DNA of 64,000 nucleotides. It comes from Dasyornis broadbenti. Lineage: Eukaryota > Chordata > Aves > Passeriformes > Dasyornithidae. Of this stretch, positions 12,767 through 26,098 are shown one piece after another; positions within the stretch are counted from its first letter, which is position 1, and the number at the start of each line of letters is the position of its first letter. The DNA is taken from NCBI GenBank assembly GCA_013397935.1, contig VZRN01004254.1, forward strand, positions 2,613,846 through 2,677,845, given 5' to 3'. The notes below the pieces were generated by a model that saw nothing but the letters and a program-made list of their open reading frames with translations, made no database searches and was not told the DNA's origin. The position numbers and the translations under genes were made by a program.

Positions 12767-14611
12767 ATATTTAGGAAGACATTTGCAGTATAGTGAAGGT
12801 AATGGCTTGTGGGTAATTTGCCATTGTGTGTAATTTTTGTTTGCACATCTATGAACGTTACTTTAGTATAAACATGCAGAACTTACTTGACTTAAATCCA
12901 TATATGCGAAATTCATAATTCTTGTCAGCAGTTGATACCATATGCTTATATTTACTTTTTAGATTTTTGAACTTTCAGGTTAGTTATATAGTTAATGCAT
13001 AGACTCTCCATATCACTAAGGAGTAACACAGCTTTTCTTCAGTAATATATTTAAAACTGGAATCAGATTTCTGGAGTCTAACCAATGACGAAGTCTTGTC
13101 CCGCACAAAATTCTGAAAGGATATTAGGTTCAGCAGCTACATTTTAAAAAGTGCAAACTATGCTTACAATAATGCATTTAATAATATGGTGAGATTCACT
13201 GTCTCTAGTCTACATACCAGCAGATCTCTATTAATCACCCATCACTCAGATATTCAGAGATGGCCTGAATTTTCTGGTATGAGCTATTTCTCAAAAACAA
13301 AAAGTTAAACAAAATCATCAAATAGAAAGCCATAGAGGGCCAGATGTTCAATTGATTCAAATAGTTAGAGAGTATTAAATCAGCAAAGGTGCTATTCCTT
13401 TGAGCCTATTTAGCCAAAGTAACTCAAATATTCCTTCATAGACAGCACCAATAAATAGAAAGTTGATGGGACTTGAAAAGCAAGCCTTTCCTGTCTTAAA
13501 AATGCAAATAATTTCCCAGCAATTAGAGGCGGAAGACTGTTTTTCCACGATGAATCCCACAGGGGATGAATTAAATAAATGCTTTTGTACGTATTGAACA
13601 GTCAGCATTTTATATTCAGTATATATTTATCAAAACTAAGGAAGTTTTAATGAGAAAATGAGAGAAAGGTCTGGTGAAAAATTAACGTTGGTTCTCTAAC
13701 GAAGTTTTAAAGGAAGTAAATTACATCCCTTTGCAATTTTAAATCACTTTTCATGCGAAAAACATAATATGAATGAAAACAGTTTTGAGTCAATTCCGGT
13801 GTGGGTATTAACACTCAGATTACATATCTGCTATCTGTTTCCTAGAATGCACTTACTAGTCAATTTTTTTCATCTATAAGACTCTTGAGAAAACCAGGTT
13901 GCTTTCTAGCACTAGACTAGATAATGAATCAAATCCTCACAGTTTTTAGCAACTTGGAAGTATGGTAGAGCAGCTGTTAGGATACACCATTTCCTTGATC
14001 TTACCCACACACAAGAAAGAACCCAGCGAACAAAAGTAGCAATATCAGATTAATCTTTAAAATATTTGTACATTGCCCAGCTCAAGTTGCTATTTGGACT
14101 TTTCGACCCAGTTATGATTTCAGGAAAAATAAATTCAAGGGCAAAGAAACAGAGACAAAGGCAAATGGTTTCTTCAGTGTGAGAATACCACATCACAAAA
14201 TGTGGTTTCCAGGCCTTTCAGTTTACATCTTAGACTCTAAGTTAACTGCAAAACTAAAACCTGTTCTTCTGTTAAAGTGACCATGTAGATGGAGCGGTAA
14301 GGATGGCATAGCTTTTACTAAATGCCGAAAACTCTTATGCATATTTTGGCCTAACACTTACACTGATATTCTTGATGCTCTCTCATTCTTGGAAGACGAT
14401 TTTTTAAAAAAAACTTTCAGAAAAGACACATCAATCACTTCCAATCACAAGGGTTGTTACTTTACTGAAATGATTTGACTATTTCTTTCCTCAAACTGTA
14501 TCTACTTCCTTGCATTCTGATTGACTATACATGTCTGATTTGCACAAGTTAATTTTTAAATAACTGCATAATGTGCTATTCCCTTAACTGTGATTGACTA
14601 AACCCTATCAT

Positions 14612-14776
14612 TAGCCAATCAAAGAGCAAGGATCTGCACAATCACTCTGGGATATTTTTCAGCAACAGCTCTGTGAATACGTAATTTTCCTCTGCTATGC
14701 AAATTTCACAAACATATTCCTAAAGCTCTGATTGGACCTGTGGTTCAGAATTTTAAAGTTGTTATCCATGGTAACA
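14612..14776. promoter_or_regulatory. Candidate enhancer/promoter-like motif cluster (CCAAT x2, octamer, RFX half-site)
   Basis: Within 165 bases there are a forward CCAAT motif (agccaatcaaag, about 14612-14623), a POU octamer-like atgcaaat (about 14697), an inverted CCAAT (tgattggacc, about 14730) and an RFX-like half-site (tccatggtaac, about 14765). NF-Y, POU and RFX factors are known to bind such sequences together at vertebrate regulatory DNA. No gene start is visible nearby, and in AT-rich DNA such words also occur by chance. Conservation has not been tested. Confidence 0.25.
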
Positions 14777-15778
14777 TACAAACTTTCTTATTCCTCAAAA
14801 TTCTAAAAGCTTTAGAACATAAAAAATGGGGAAAATAACAGGGAAAGCAAAAAAGCAAAACAAAACATAAACAGAGGACTTTCACGCTCAAGTATTAGAA
14901 GACTCCATTAGAAGAACTCTAAGTTCAGGCTCTCAGTTACAAAAGATAACCACCAATCGTCGTAGTGCCTGCACAATAATCACAAGTGCACATGAAAGAC
15001 TAGAGCACAGCTTAACCCCTCCTAATGCTGATTCTCTTAACAACAAAAACAAAAGAAAAATTTAAACATTCTATAGAGAAACATATTTTTCAACATCTGA
15101 GGTATCCTTCAGGTCCAAAATGTATGTAGTCTTTGCCAATGACTTAAACAGAAAGATTATTATATCTTTTGCTTCATTTTCTTTACCCTGCAAATCAGCT
15201 ACCTAAGTGGCCCAAAGCAACTGTCCAACTATGTTGACTTGTTGTATTTTTACCAGAATATGTGAGATTGTGTGGTACCAATTTATTTTATATTTCTATC
15301 TAGTAGAGAGAATATCTCTAATGCCATTATGTCAGTTGTTACCAGTTTTTTTCATGACCATGGATACTAACAGAAAGTTAAAAGCGATGTTATTTTCGTA
15401 TTGGGCAGTTATATGAATTTGACAAAAATCTCAAACTCTCTTGAGTGCAAATATTTTACTGAAGTATAAAAAAAATTCACATATTTATATAGCATGTTTA
15501 ATTTGACATGACCCTAAACTTGCATTAAACTATTAGTTAGGTGGTTTGATAAAAGGACGGAAGAAATAGATAGGAAATCCTGAATATTAACACCAGTGTT
15601 GATGTGTACAAGGGAACAAGCTGATAAAACATCCAGACTAACAACTCCAGATTTCCTGGGGATTTTATAACTGGTTCCTGGTATATAGAGTGGCAAACAA
15701 CATTAACAGTTAACAATATGTGAACACGAGCATTTTCATATCAAGGCATAAGCATTTTGAGCACTGTTTAAAGGAAAC

Positions 15779-15833
15779 ACCATGGCAATCTAGAGTACTG
15801 TAGTAACTGTTTCCAAATGCATGGTAACCATGC
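15779..15833. promoter_or_regulatory. Two RFX-like CCATGGYAA motifs, one inside a palindrome
   Basis: An RFX-like ccatggcaat lies at about 15780, and 40 bases later gcatggtaaccatgc (15819-15833) forms a 7-bp inverted repeat around a single base, containing ccatg/catgg halves and ggtaacc. RFX dimers bind GTTRCCATGGYAAC-type sites, so this could be a binding element. The palindrome is short, so chance is a real alternative. Confidence 0.2.
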
Positions 15834-17374
15834 CATTTCACAGGGAGAACATCCAAACTGGAAGAGTGTTATAAATCATATGACTTCTAAGATAAAAATA
15901 ATGAAAAGCATATTCCTGGTTTTACGAGATATTCTGCTTTCAGAACTAAGAAAAAACACAATCTATTATTCCCCAGAGCCATGAACACTGACAAATGAGC
16001 AAGAACTTTGGAACTTAATATCACAACACACAGATACATTCATCCTAGCAGCAAAAAAATATGTCTGCTTACACTCATGGTGAGCACTTAGTCCAGATGA
16101 AATACCAACAAGAACCCTCACAAACTGAGGAGAAAAGGTCTGAGATTAAATTCAAAGTTTTCTGATTATGAATGCAAAGCTAGAAATTGTAGCTCAACAT
16201 AAATACACGTCATCTTACAAAAAGAGAAAGATGGACCCAGCAACACATTATAACAGATCAGTACATAGGTTGATACAGATATCTTAATTTGAAAGCTTTA
16301 GCACATCTAAAAGGAAATCATTGGTAATATTTAATAACCATCCCATATCTTAGCAGCCACTGAAAATGAAGACATGCAGAGTAGAATCAAACGCTACAAA
16401 ATTTCAAAGTTATTTGTGTTAATTTCTTCTCCAGCTGAAACATTATGGCTAAAGTAGAGTTGGAATATTCATTAATTTTCTATGGAATGTATTTTGGACC
16501 CTAATTTCATTCTAATTTAGAGTCCAACATTTACATTCTGATTTTTTTCTATGAAATAGAATTTGTGTTTTTCATCCAGGTCTCACATGGTTCTGCTTGC
16601 TTTAGGGACTGTCCAGAATAATGCTTCTCATTATGGAAGAGTTAAGTGTCTGAAAGTCAAGTTAAACTGGCAGTTATGTCATTTAAGTAGTATTGTTTTT
16701 AACTTGCTGAAATAGTCAAGTAGTTACTGAGGTTTAAAATGAAAAAAAAAAGGTTGTTTTTATAATTTTTTTTTTATAGGAAATCAATTTAACAGCTTCA
16801 CTTGCACCAGCTGCAGTTATAATTTGTCATGTCTTAAGTTTCCCAAAAAAGGAGCTACCCACCATGCTGGCTATCTATGCTTAACATACCACTTTTGCAA
16901 AGTTTCTGCGAGACACAGCCTTTAAACACTTTTGTCTATGTCTTAGGCTTCATCTAGTTTTCTAGTGAATGTGCTGTTTAGTAAAGACTGTCTGACATTG
17001 CACAGAAACAGAAGAAAACTTGTTTCAAATCTCTCAAACAAGTTTTTGATAGATATGCTAGACATCATATTAAATAAAGAATAGATTTTCAGTAATAATT
17101 TTCAGCTTTATTACATAGAAAAAGAAGGATTTCTATGTTTGCTTGGGCTCCATTTGGCATACAGGGCCAGAGGCTGACTAACATCATAGTTAAAATAATT
17201 TCAAATATTAAAGAGCCCTGCTGGTACAGTTAAAAACCCTTAGACAAGACAAAACCTTTTTCTCAGGATTATACCTATTAACATTTTGAAGGAGAATTGA
17301 GAAAAACTCACAGTCTTGAAACCTTTTGCAGTAAGATCTTAAGTACAAGCTGTGGTAACTACACAAAAGGAGAG

Positions 17375-17888
17375 AAAATTTGTGTTCAATTTTTGGGCCC
17401 CTCAGTACAAGAAAGACTTTGAGGTGCTGGAGTGTGTCCAAAGAAGGGCAATGGAGCTGGTGAAGGGTGTGGAGCACAAGTTTTATAAGGAGTGGCAGGG
17501 TCTGAGGGAGGTCTAGCCTGGAGAAAAGGAGGTTCAGTGGGGACCTCATTGCTCAGTAAACTGCCTGAAAGGAGGGTGTAGCGAGATGGGCTTAGTTCCT
17601 TCCCTGAAGAAACAAGCAGTAGGACAAGAGGGAATGCCCTCAAGTTGTGCCAGGTTTAAGTTGGGTATTAGGAAAATTTTCTCCACTGAACAGATTGTCA
17701 AGCACTGGAACAGGCTGCCCAGGGAAGCAGTTGAGTCACCGCACCTGGAAGTTCAAAAAACACCATGTGGCACTTAGGGCCACCATGGTTCAGTCCGCCA
17801 CCAGGTGGACTTGGCAGTGCTGGGTTAATGACTGGACATGATGACCTTAGAGGTCTTTTCAAACATTAAGGATCTGATTCTATGAAAG
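17375..17888 (+). mobile_element. CR1 LINE, 5'-truncated 3' end
   Basis: The segment follows the CR1 3' region closely, from gggcccctcagtacaagaaa, through the gtgctggagtgtgtccaaag and ggaacaggctgcccaggg blocks, to the diagnostic end gaccttagaggtcttttcaaa...gattctatga. Sense is the plus strand. CR1 is the main non-LTR retrotransposon of birds and normally inserts as short 5'-truncated copies with no poly-A tail and no target duplication, as here. Open frames on either strand (for example 17586-17777 and 17386-17643) are by-products of this repeat and not genes. Confidence 0.93.
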
Positions 17889-19482
17889 TAAGGCATCACT
17901 AGCACATGAATTGCACTACCGAGCTTATACTGCATATATGGCAAAAACCATTTAGACTGGTAAGTTATTTTTATGCGAGCTTTTTTGATACTCATGAAAA
18001 ATTACATTCTGTGATGCTTACAAACCAAAGCAAACCTCTTTGCAATGACCTAACCACACAGTACACAGTGGCTTTGCCAGTGATACCTTTATTTACATCT
18101 CTAAGAGCAAGAAAGACTTTTCCTTTAAATCACTGCAGGCAGGTAAGTTCCCAATATGTAAGGCAGAAAATATGATCGCACATAATACAAGAACACAAGT
18201 AACATTTAGACCAAATGCAAAAAAAAAAACCCCAAAGAGCAAAAGGAGAATTCTTCTTTTCCCCTAGCAAACAGCTGAAATAAATTTTCTTTATTTTAAG
18301 GCAGGAGGGATATCGCAGAGGAGGTGACTTCGTGTTCTGGCAATGACAATACATAGAATTACGTCAGAGGTCTTTTCTATTATATTATCTATGGTCATCT
18401 GTACTGTTTCATAACCTCATCTGGTCCGCAAGGTTAATGGCAGTCTCTCTAATTCATCCCATTGCATTCTCAAGCCAGATTCAGTCTGAACTTGAGTTTA
18501 CAGCATGTAAAATTTACTTTTATGTTTTTAATGTAAATGGAAAAGTGTGTGTATTCTGGAGAAAAGGTACTCTTAGGGCTTGATTAATAAACAAACTAGG
18601 AATTTTGCCAACAACACTAGCAGCATTCTAGCACTTGATAAACTAATGGAAACACTAGGCCATCTTGTATTTTTATCTCCTCCACCAGATGTGCTAATTT
18701 ACAAAAGGTATAATTTTATATTTTCTCTCTTTTTACATTCCAATGATTATGCAAATCCTATTTAGACAAAATGAAAATCCTGCAACTGTGTCAAAACAAC
18801 ACTAATAGATTTTAAAACTATTCTATCCCAAAGAAAATTTAAGAAGCAACAACACTGAAGATTTTTTTCCTTCAAATATGAGTCTAATATTCTCTGCCAA
18901 GTTGGCAAAAACATGACATGAAGTCAGAGGTGCAAATTTATTGTAAATTTCTTTGTTTCAGCTACACTACATTGCCTTCACTATTATTGCTTAAATAACA
19001 ATGAGTGTATCTCCCTTTTCTGGCTCAGCTCTCATCACTTCTTGTGATGAAAACTGTCAAACTCCTCAAACAGGAACATGTTTTTGCTGCCACTGATACC
19101 AGAAAAAGCACTTACTGGTTTAGCTAGAACATCACAAAAAACCTATCCGGTATCTGATGAATTATCTTCTGATTTTTATATTTTCATTTTCATTTCTAAT
19201 TCAAAATGATTCATAGAGGTTAAGTACTGAAGCCTTAACAGGATACACTGTAATCTATCACTCTGCACTATGCAGTAATTTTCTCTGCAAATATGCCATC
19301 TTAAAATTACTCCCTTGGTTGTTTTTTGTTTTTTGTTTTTTTAATGTGACCATTATTCTCCTTCCCTCCTGCATCAGTGCTACAAATATTCTAGCACCTA
19401 CTATGTAAAAATCACTGCTATTTCAACATGACAAGTCTACTAGAATATGATTTTCAGATCTTGCAAGTTTATCTGAATACAG

Positions 19483-19510
19483 AAAAAAAAAAAAAAAGGG
19501 GGGGGGGGGG
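19483..19510. repeat. A15-G13 purine homopolymer block
   Basis: Fifteen A are followed without interruption by thirteen G. A 28-base all-purine strand of this kind can form triplex or G-rich structure and is prone to length errors, so the exact counts may be unreliable. Confidence 0.9.
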
Positions 19511-19994
19511 CTTCCCTCTCCTCTGTTTTGGTGAAGAGTTCTGCCAGGTGCAGCCAGGAGTTCAATAGGCTGCAGAAAGCTCGTACCCGTGCAGGACTGA
19601 ATCTGTAAAGTGGAAGAAAGGTAAATTACAAAAGACTTGGCTATGGAGTAGATTCTTCCCTCTAAGAAGCTGTTTCAGGACCTTCGCTTTAACTGCAATT
19701 ACTATTTATATTGCTGTACCTTCCAATGTCTTTAACCAAGGCTGTGAGTCTCTTGGGAGTAAGTCTGTAAGTAAAATCAGTCTCTGTCCTGAACAGAGAC
19801 AAATTATATGCTATAATTTGAGACAAAGCATCAACAAGACAGGGAATAAGAGAAGTATGATAGCACAGAAATGGGAAGAACCAAACTTACTGTGACTGTA
19901 TAGTGTAATAAGAGAGATACATATTCATTTCGATGGCTTACAGCTGTTTGAATGTTCAACTGTTTTTGTTTTTTTTTTTACTTCTTATAAAGAA

Positions 19995-20020
19995 GCCTGC
20001 CTATCTCCCAATAGGCAGGC
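19995..20020. repeat. Perfect 10-bp inverted repeat, 6-nt loop
   Basis: Arms gcctgcctat (19995-20004) and ataggcaggc (20011-20020) pair exactly around ctccca. This hairpin is GC-rich compared with its surroundings. No element boundaries were recognised around it. Confidence 0.85.
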
Positions 20021-23000
20021 AAATTTAGACATCTCCCTAGCAGTCAACTTATTTCAGAACTCCAGATGGTGTTAAGGAAAAAGATGGAGCAGGATCAGAG
20101 TAAATGTTGTAATTCTGAGATTGCACTTCAAGATGAAGCACTTTTTGCAATTAGATGCAGATGTAAGTCTAAAATGGATAGAAGCATCCAAGGTGAGTAG
20201 AACTTATGCAAATGAATAGGCAAATAACAGACAAGAACAAATACACAATAAGCATATCTAATTGCTAAAAAACCTCCATAATGAATAAGGAACAAGACCA
20301 GGAAATCAGGTTCACTATTAAAATAGAGGAAGACATGCAGCAGCTGAAGGAAGGGGCATTAAAATTTGTAACCGGAAATGAAAGGATTACAATATTAAAT
20401 AAAAGCAAATAAGGAATGTCTGTAGGGACAGAAGTAAACACCAGGATTTAGAATCCTTGGAGTCAGAAACCATATAGTTGAATAGACTCAAACTGTACAT
20501 AGTAAACACGCATGCACAGTGAATGTTTAGAGGGAAGAAAAGAGGTTTCCAACCAGAACATAGGTTGTCACTGTGCAGTTCTATTGGAGAGATGGTTTAG
20601 GCTCAAATCAATATACAGGAGTATAAAAGGACAAAATTTCAGTATCTTTAATGAATTTATGGCATAATTTATGCCTGAAATGCACCAGTGTTTTCTTTAT
20701 TTAGAAAGCCTAGGATGCAATGTGGTTTTTTTATCCCAGGATATTTATTGTAAAAGTGTCTGTCTCCCAGATCTCTCCAAACTCCCTTCCTCCTGATCCC
20801 ACTTGATGGATCATTACTGCAATGTCTCAGGAGACAATAAAAGCCCCAGACCTGAGGACCTATAGGGCACTAGATTTAGAGTCTTTATTTTCTGTATCCC
20901 CTTTTTGATGTGCAATGTCTTTGTAATAAGGTGAATACTTTTTCACACTCCGCCACGCTAGACCACTGTGGGTGCTATCATTTGCAAACAATACTATTCC
21001 ATGAATTTGCTGATTATTCTGATTTTTTCTTTCAACGGGAACTTTAACTTCTAGCCCAATTACTATCTCTATCTCACCGCAGCCCTATTTTGTTTTGATA
21101 TTACGTTAGGTCTATGTGTGTATGGTACATGTTCATATTTAACAAATTTTTATGACTTAAGCATAGGAAGCAAGCTGAGTTTTATCAATGTCTACCATGA
21201 CAAAGTAGCCTACTTAATTAAAGAAATAAAAGATAAGCCCCTGAGCCTCCTTTCCTGAACAGTGCATCACAGCAAATATCAAGAAACCAACTAACAAATA
21301 GTTTCACTGTGTAGACTGAATTTAGTATATTAATTACTCTGTCTAGGCCAGCAGGTATAGCGTGGAGGACTTGATGATCACAAATTATGATGCAGATAAA
21401 AATTATTAAAACACTAATAATGCAATATTATTACATCTTTCAATTAAAAATGCAAAACATTCAGTGCAAAACAAGCTCACATAATTATGAAAATGAAAAT
21501 ATAATTTATTTTGTTGAGATTCACTTTTTTCTTCTTTAGTGCCTTATGTACAGGTGTCCAGGGTAGATATGGACAAATATCAAATCAAAGTTTTGAATGG
21601 AATAGTGGTCCCTTTATTAGAGTTCCTGCAGTTCTAAAAGACCATTAAACATTTTAGAATGTAGGATTCCAGCTTTCTGTAAGTGACAGTGAGTTTAGGC
21701 AAGGACTATGGCAAATACATCTTATATCACAAGCACAGTAAATACAACTATAAATTGCCCCATGTGGTTCATCGCACAAGTCAGACTTAACCACCTCTAA
21801 TTTTTACCACTGTGGTTACAATTAAATCTTCAAGTGTCATTTATGTTGCATGAAGATATTTATGTCTCTAACCTGAGACTATTTTAAAAACATTTATTGG
21901 TATATAAATGTCAGCTGCCTCCTTTACAGTTTGAATTATCAGCCCTTGCACAAACTATTTAAAAGAGGAGGCTAAATTTTGGAAAAGAGTTTCTTGAATT
22001 TGAGTGGGCTATTGGCACAGTTGTACTTACTTGCAGCTGTAAGGATGACTCAATTATTTGCAAAAGAGCATTTATACATAGATTCACAATTACTGTGCTA
22101 TAAATAATATCATCCTAATGGGCTGTTTTGCACTGCTTCCTCATTCATTGAAGGTGGTGGACAGCAGAATAGAGAAGTTCATGGAACACTTAGTTCTGCA
22201 GCTGAAATATTTTAGTTTAGCTAATACTTAAATTATAATAAGTTTTCTTTGGAAGAAAAGTTTTAAAAACTATATGACCCATTTGAAAAGACTAATTAAT
22301 TCTTTACAACAGTAAAACAAATTGTCTTCTTATTTCAACAGTACCTTTTTTTTTTGTTTTGTTACTTCACACAAAAAGTAAGAATAAAAGGGAGAAGGAA
22401 ATATATCTAGTATAATATTAAAGAGAAAAGTCAAGAAAATTACACCAGGGGCTCTAAAGAAAGTGGGCAGTTTAAATAGGAAAATTTGGGAAGTTTTTCT
22501 GAGAAAATACATCATATGATTTTTCCTTTTGCATTAAGACACAGTTGATCTGACAAAAAAAAAAAACCCTCCCTTTTTTCCCAAGTGACAGATATTTTAC
22601 TTCATTTCTAAGTATGGGCTTATTAAGGATTTAAATTATCAGCAGCTTTGTACACCTCTTTTTTTTTTAAGGAATGACACCATGCATTTCCTTTTGTGAT
22701 CACGCAAGGGGACGTCCTTTGCTTTTCATTACTCAAACGGACTGTATGATTTGAGGTTGTGCAAGGCTTCAACATCAATATAATCTCCAAAAATATTTCA
22801 AAGAAGACAATAAATCAACCCTATTTTTGAAGGAAATTATTTCCCACCATTTGAAAGACATAAACTGCTGCATGTATTAAATATCGATTTTTGTATATGA
22901 TTAAATCTGCCATTTTAGTTACAATAAATATCATTTTTCATCCACCACAAAATGACAGTAAAAAGGACTGCAATAATTTCAGTGAAAATACTTAGGTTTG

Positions 23001-24544
23001 CCTTTATAATACAATTGTCAGCACAACCATCGTAATACTATACTGCCATAAATTCTGAAGCTGTCAGCATTCACGAGTGAAACATTAGGCCCTGTTACGA
23101 TGTAGCTTTAAGCACCTTTTTTTTTTGATGCAATCTAATCTGCAGATTTTCCACATCTCTGTGAGCTTTTATTTTCTCAAGGAATATTCTCCTAACTATG
23201 CTGATTGTGACTCCTGATCTGGCTTGTTTAACAGAAATGCATTTGTATTACTAATTTTCCTCTCAAAAGAATTGCATGCAAAATAATTTGCAATTCTGAG
23301 ATATTAAAGCTGAAATGATTACAAGAAAGCCTTACTTTAAGTTTTGTATATCAGTAGCTGGAATACTTCAAAGCGAAAGAAACTATCTCAAACTTGCCAG
23401 TTAATCATACCATGTCTAAAGCCTTCTCTGAACAAGAAATTTTCAAGGATTTCTCATCTGTAGTTTTCTTCTTGTTCTATTTTCCTTCTACATTTCTCCC
23501 TTATTTTCTAAACCTTGGCCATAAATTTTAGTAAGATTATAACACCACTTTTTAAATTAAGAAGCACAGTAAAAAAAAGAGGCATTGATATTCTCCCTAA
23601 AGCAGCCATAAAGCACACTAGCTTAAAGAAATATTAAACATTCATTGGCCTTTTAGCACTCCATGATGACAAATTAGCATCTTTCCAACTCTTTCTGAAA
23701 ATAAATAAGGAATTTAGTTCACTCTATCAACTCTTTTCCCCCTTCTATCAGGTAGCTGAGGGATTGGGATTTTTTTCAGTTACACACTTTAAAAAGCAAA
23801 TGGCATGTATTCCACTTCCCAATCAGTATAGTTACAGTAACTGTGTGGCAATTTGATGATAAAAAAGATCATTTATGTCGTGTGAATCATAATGAAAATA
23901 ATCTAATTGAAACTATTTTCAATCATACAAGAAAGATAATAAGTTATCTCTAAATTATGATGGAACTGTATTACTCCGGAATATCAAGAGTTATGTGACT
24001 TAGAAAACAATTTTGGCAAACAGAACACCCAGCTCTTGTAGGAAACCACTTCATCTTAAAAGTCATTCTCTAGTCATAAGCAGAAGTACAGCCCTTTAGA
24101 GCAGCTGCTATTGGAAGTTATGCTGCTACACACACCTCAGAAACCAAGCTAAAGCTATGGCCAGGACTTCTGCAACGTGTTAACATGGTTGCTCAGATCT
24201 CTGCTCTCTACGGATGAAATTACAATCTTTACATTCTGTGAGAACTCATTTTTTGTCACTTCCTAATGGGTTCCAATGAGTGCACCTTCAAATAGACATT
24301 CAGTGTTTTCTCCTGAAAGTCTTCCTAATGTATTTTGTATTTTCACCTAATGTATGTTTATACGTGAGATACGACTTGTATAAAAGCCTAACAGTGACCT
24401 CAGCAGCTACAGAGGAAATTATTTTCCCAGGATCTGTAATCACATCATTACACATTATTATAAAAATTCTGACAAACAGTAAATCAGTTTAACGTGAGCT
24501 ATCCTAAATTTTTGGGTCATTCATTCAATTCCACCCAGTGATCC

Positions 24545-24606
24545 ACACCTTTTGGAATTTAGTGTTTCCAGTGGCTGAACAGTACTGAAAAGCATTCCAA
24601 AGGTGT
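24545..24606. repeat. Inverted repeat of about 14 bp enclosing 35 bases
   Basis: The left arm acaccttttggaat (24545-24558) is answered by attccaaaggtgt (24594-24606), differing by one missing A. The enclosed 35 bases are unremarkable. A short hairpin or a relic of a small terminal-inverted-repeat element are both possible. Confidence 0.6.
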
Positions 24607-26035
24607 CTGATTGTCAACTCAACACAAAAATGCATTGACTTCCAGAGCAAGGCTCCGCCTTTTGCTTGAACATGGATCAGTCATGGTTTTCAGATCAAAT
24701 ACTTTCATACCTTTCATGGCTCTTTTGTCAGTAAACAAATGTGAAAACTGCCATTGTCTATTCTTTCCAAGATTTGGACAGAGCTCAGTTAAAGAGTGAG
24801 AAGATACTTGGGACAGGACCAGTTGCATTTTTTGTCTCCCTTCTCCCACAGACTGCATTAGACCCCACAGCATTGGGCTGCTGTGGTGCCCATTCATCTT
24901 CACCAAATAACCTGCTGACTTTTTTTCCTCAAGACCCTGCCTGATTTCTTGCAAGCAAAATTTCATGTTATGCTTATCAGTCTCTCATGCTTCCTCCATG
25001 TCAACTACATATAATTTTGACATGTCATTATAATGCAAATAATTCCTTATTTAAAGCATGAAATTTTTGTTAAAATTTCAATCATATCCTACTTTTTTTT
25101 TTTTTTTTGTGAGTGCTTTGTCGTCTTTTAAAACTGTATAAGTATTTTTAAAAGGTTGTCACAGTAACCAGGGCACATAGGTGTGGTTTTTTTAACTTGG
25201 AAATATAAACACAATAGTCCTCATTATATGTTACAGGAAAAAAGTTTCATACTTTTCGTGACTAAATATGTACATAAAATATGGGATATGTACATGTGTG
25301 TAAACATGAGGATACACACATACACCACAAATATGCTATGATAAATACAGCATACCATGTAGACTTTAAACAAAGTATTGACATTCACACCACACATACA
25401 TTCATACCACTAGTACATCATAAGATTATAGAAAATATATAGATTTACATATAGCAGTTACTATGACAACATCTAAAATTAATTTAGCCATATGAGCCAG
25501 GAAAACACTGAGAGACCTATAGAAAGAACTACTCTTTTGACATTTTGTGTTTAAATTGGGCATTTCCAATCCTTTCTGCACTTCTAATTGTGAAAGCTTC
25601 TCTGAATCAGTATCAGCAAAATAGGAAAGTAAACTTCTAGAATATAGTAATCGTTCTAAAGTATTAAGATTTTCTAAGACTGGAATATTTGTTTAGTTTT
25701 TACTTTAGACTTTTATAGAAAAATCATGGAACTTTATTAAAAACACAGCTGAAATAAATTAATATCTATGGATAATTCAGTACAAGCCCTGACTGAAGTA
25801 GACCTAATGGCAAAAATATGGATCCCAAAGTACCAATATGAATGTTAATTAATATGTATGAAGGAAAAATCTCGTCTCTTTCCTACTCTGCTTTTTATCC
25901 TGTTTTTTATGTATCAGTGCTTATCACTATATTCTAGCTCATTTCATTTGTTTTCTGAGAATGCCTGCTTCAGCACTAAGAACTTGCATATGCACTATTC
26001 TAAATTGCAGCTACTGATGTTTTTCTCATGTCTAA

Positions 26036-26098
26036 CAAAAAAAAAACCAAAACAAAACAAAACAAAAAAGCCAAAATAAAAAACAAACCAAACCAAAG
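26036..26098. repeat. CAAAA-type simple repeat
   Basis: Irregular tandem caaaa, accaaa and caaaaaa units form an A-rich low-complexity tract of about 60 bases. Similar shorter A/C-rich tracts occur near 28.06, 40.15, 52.6 and 62.34 kb. Confidence 0.8.

Larger units (their letters stand above)
12767..17374. other. Unannotated AT-rich DNA, possible regulatory motif clusters
   Basis: No gene-like frame. Two places with clustered transcription-factor-like motifs (about 14.6-14.78 kb and 15.78-15.83 kb) are listed separately. The rest is featureless AT-rich sequence without recognisable repeats. Confidence 0.6.

Noticed and set aside
20730..21000. Possible additional LTR (caataaaagcccc with pyrimidine-rich flanks)
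   Set aside because: AATAAA-like word and LTR-like feel, but no recognisable termini, TATA or family match.
24619..24966. 115-codon minus-strand frame with overlapping plus-strand frames
   Set aside because: Open on both strands without recognisable domain or splice context; likely chance in a slightly GC-richer patch.
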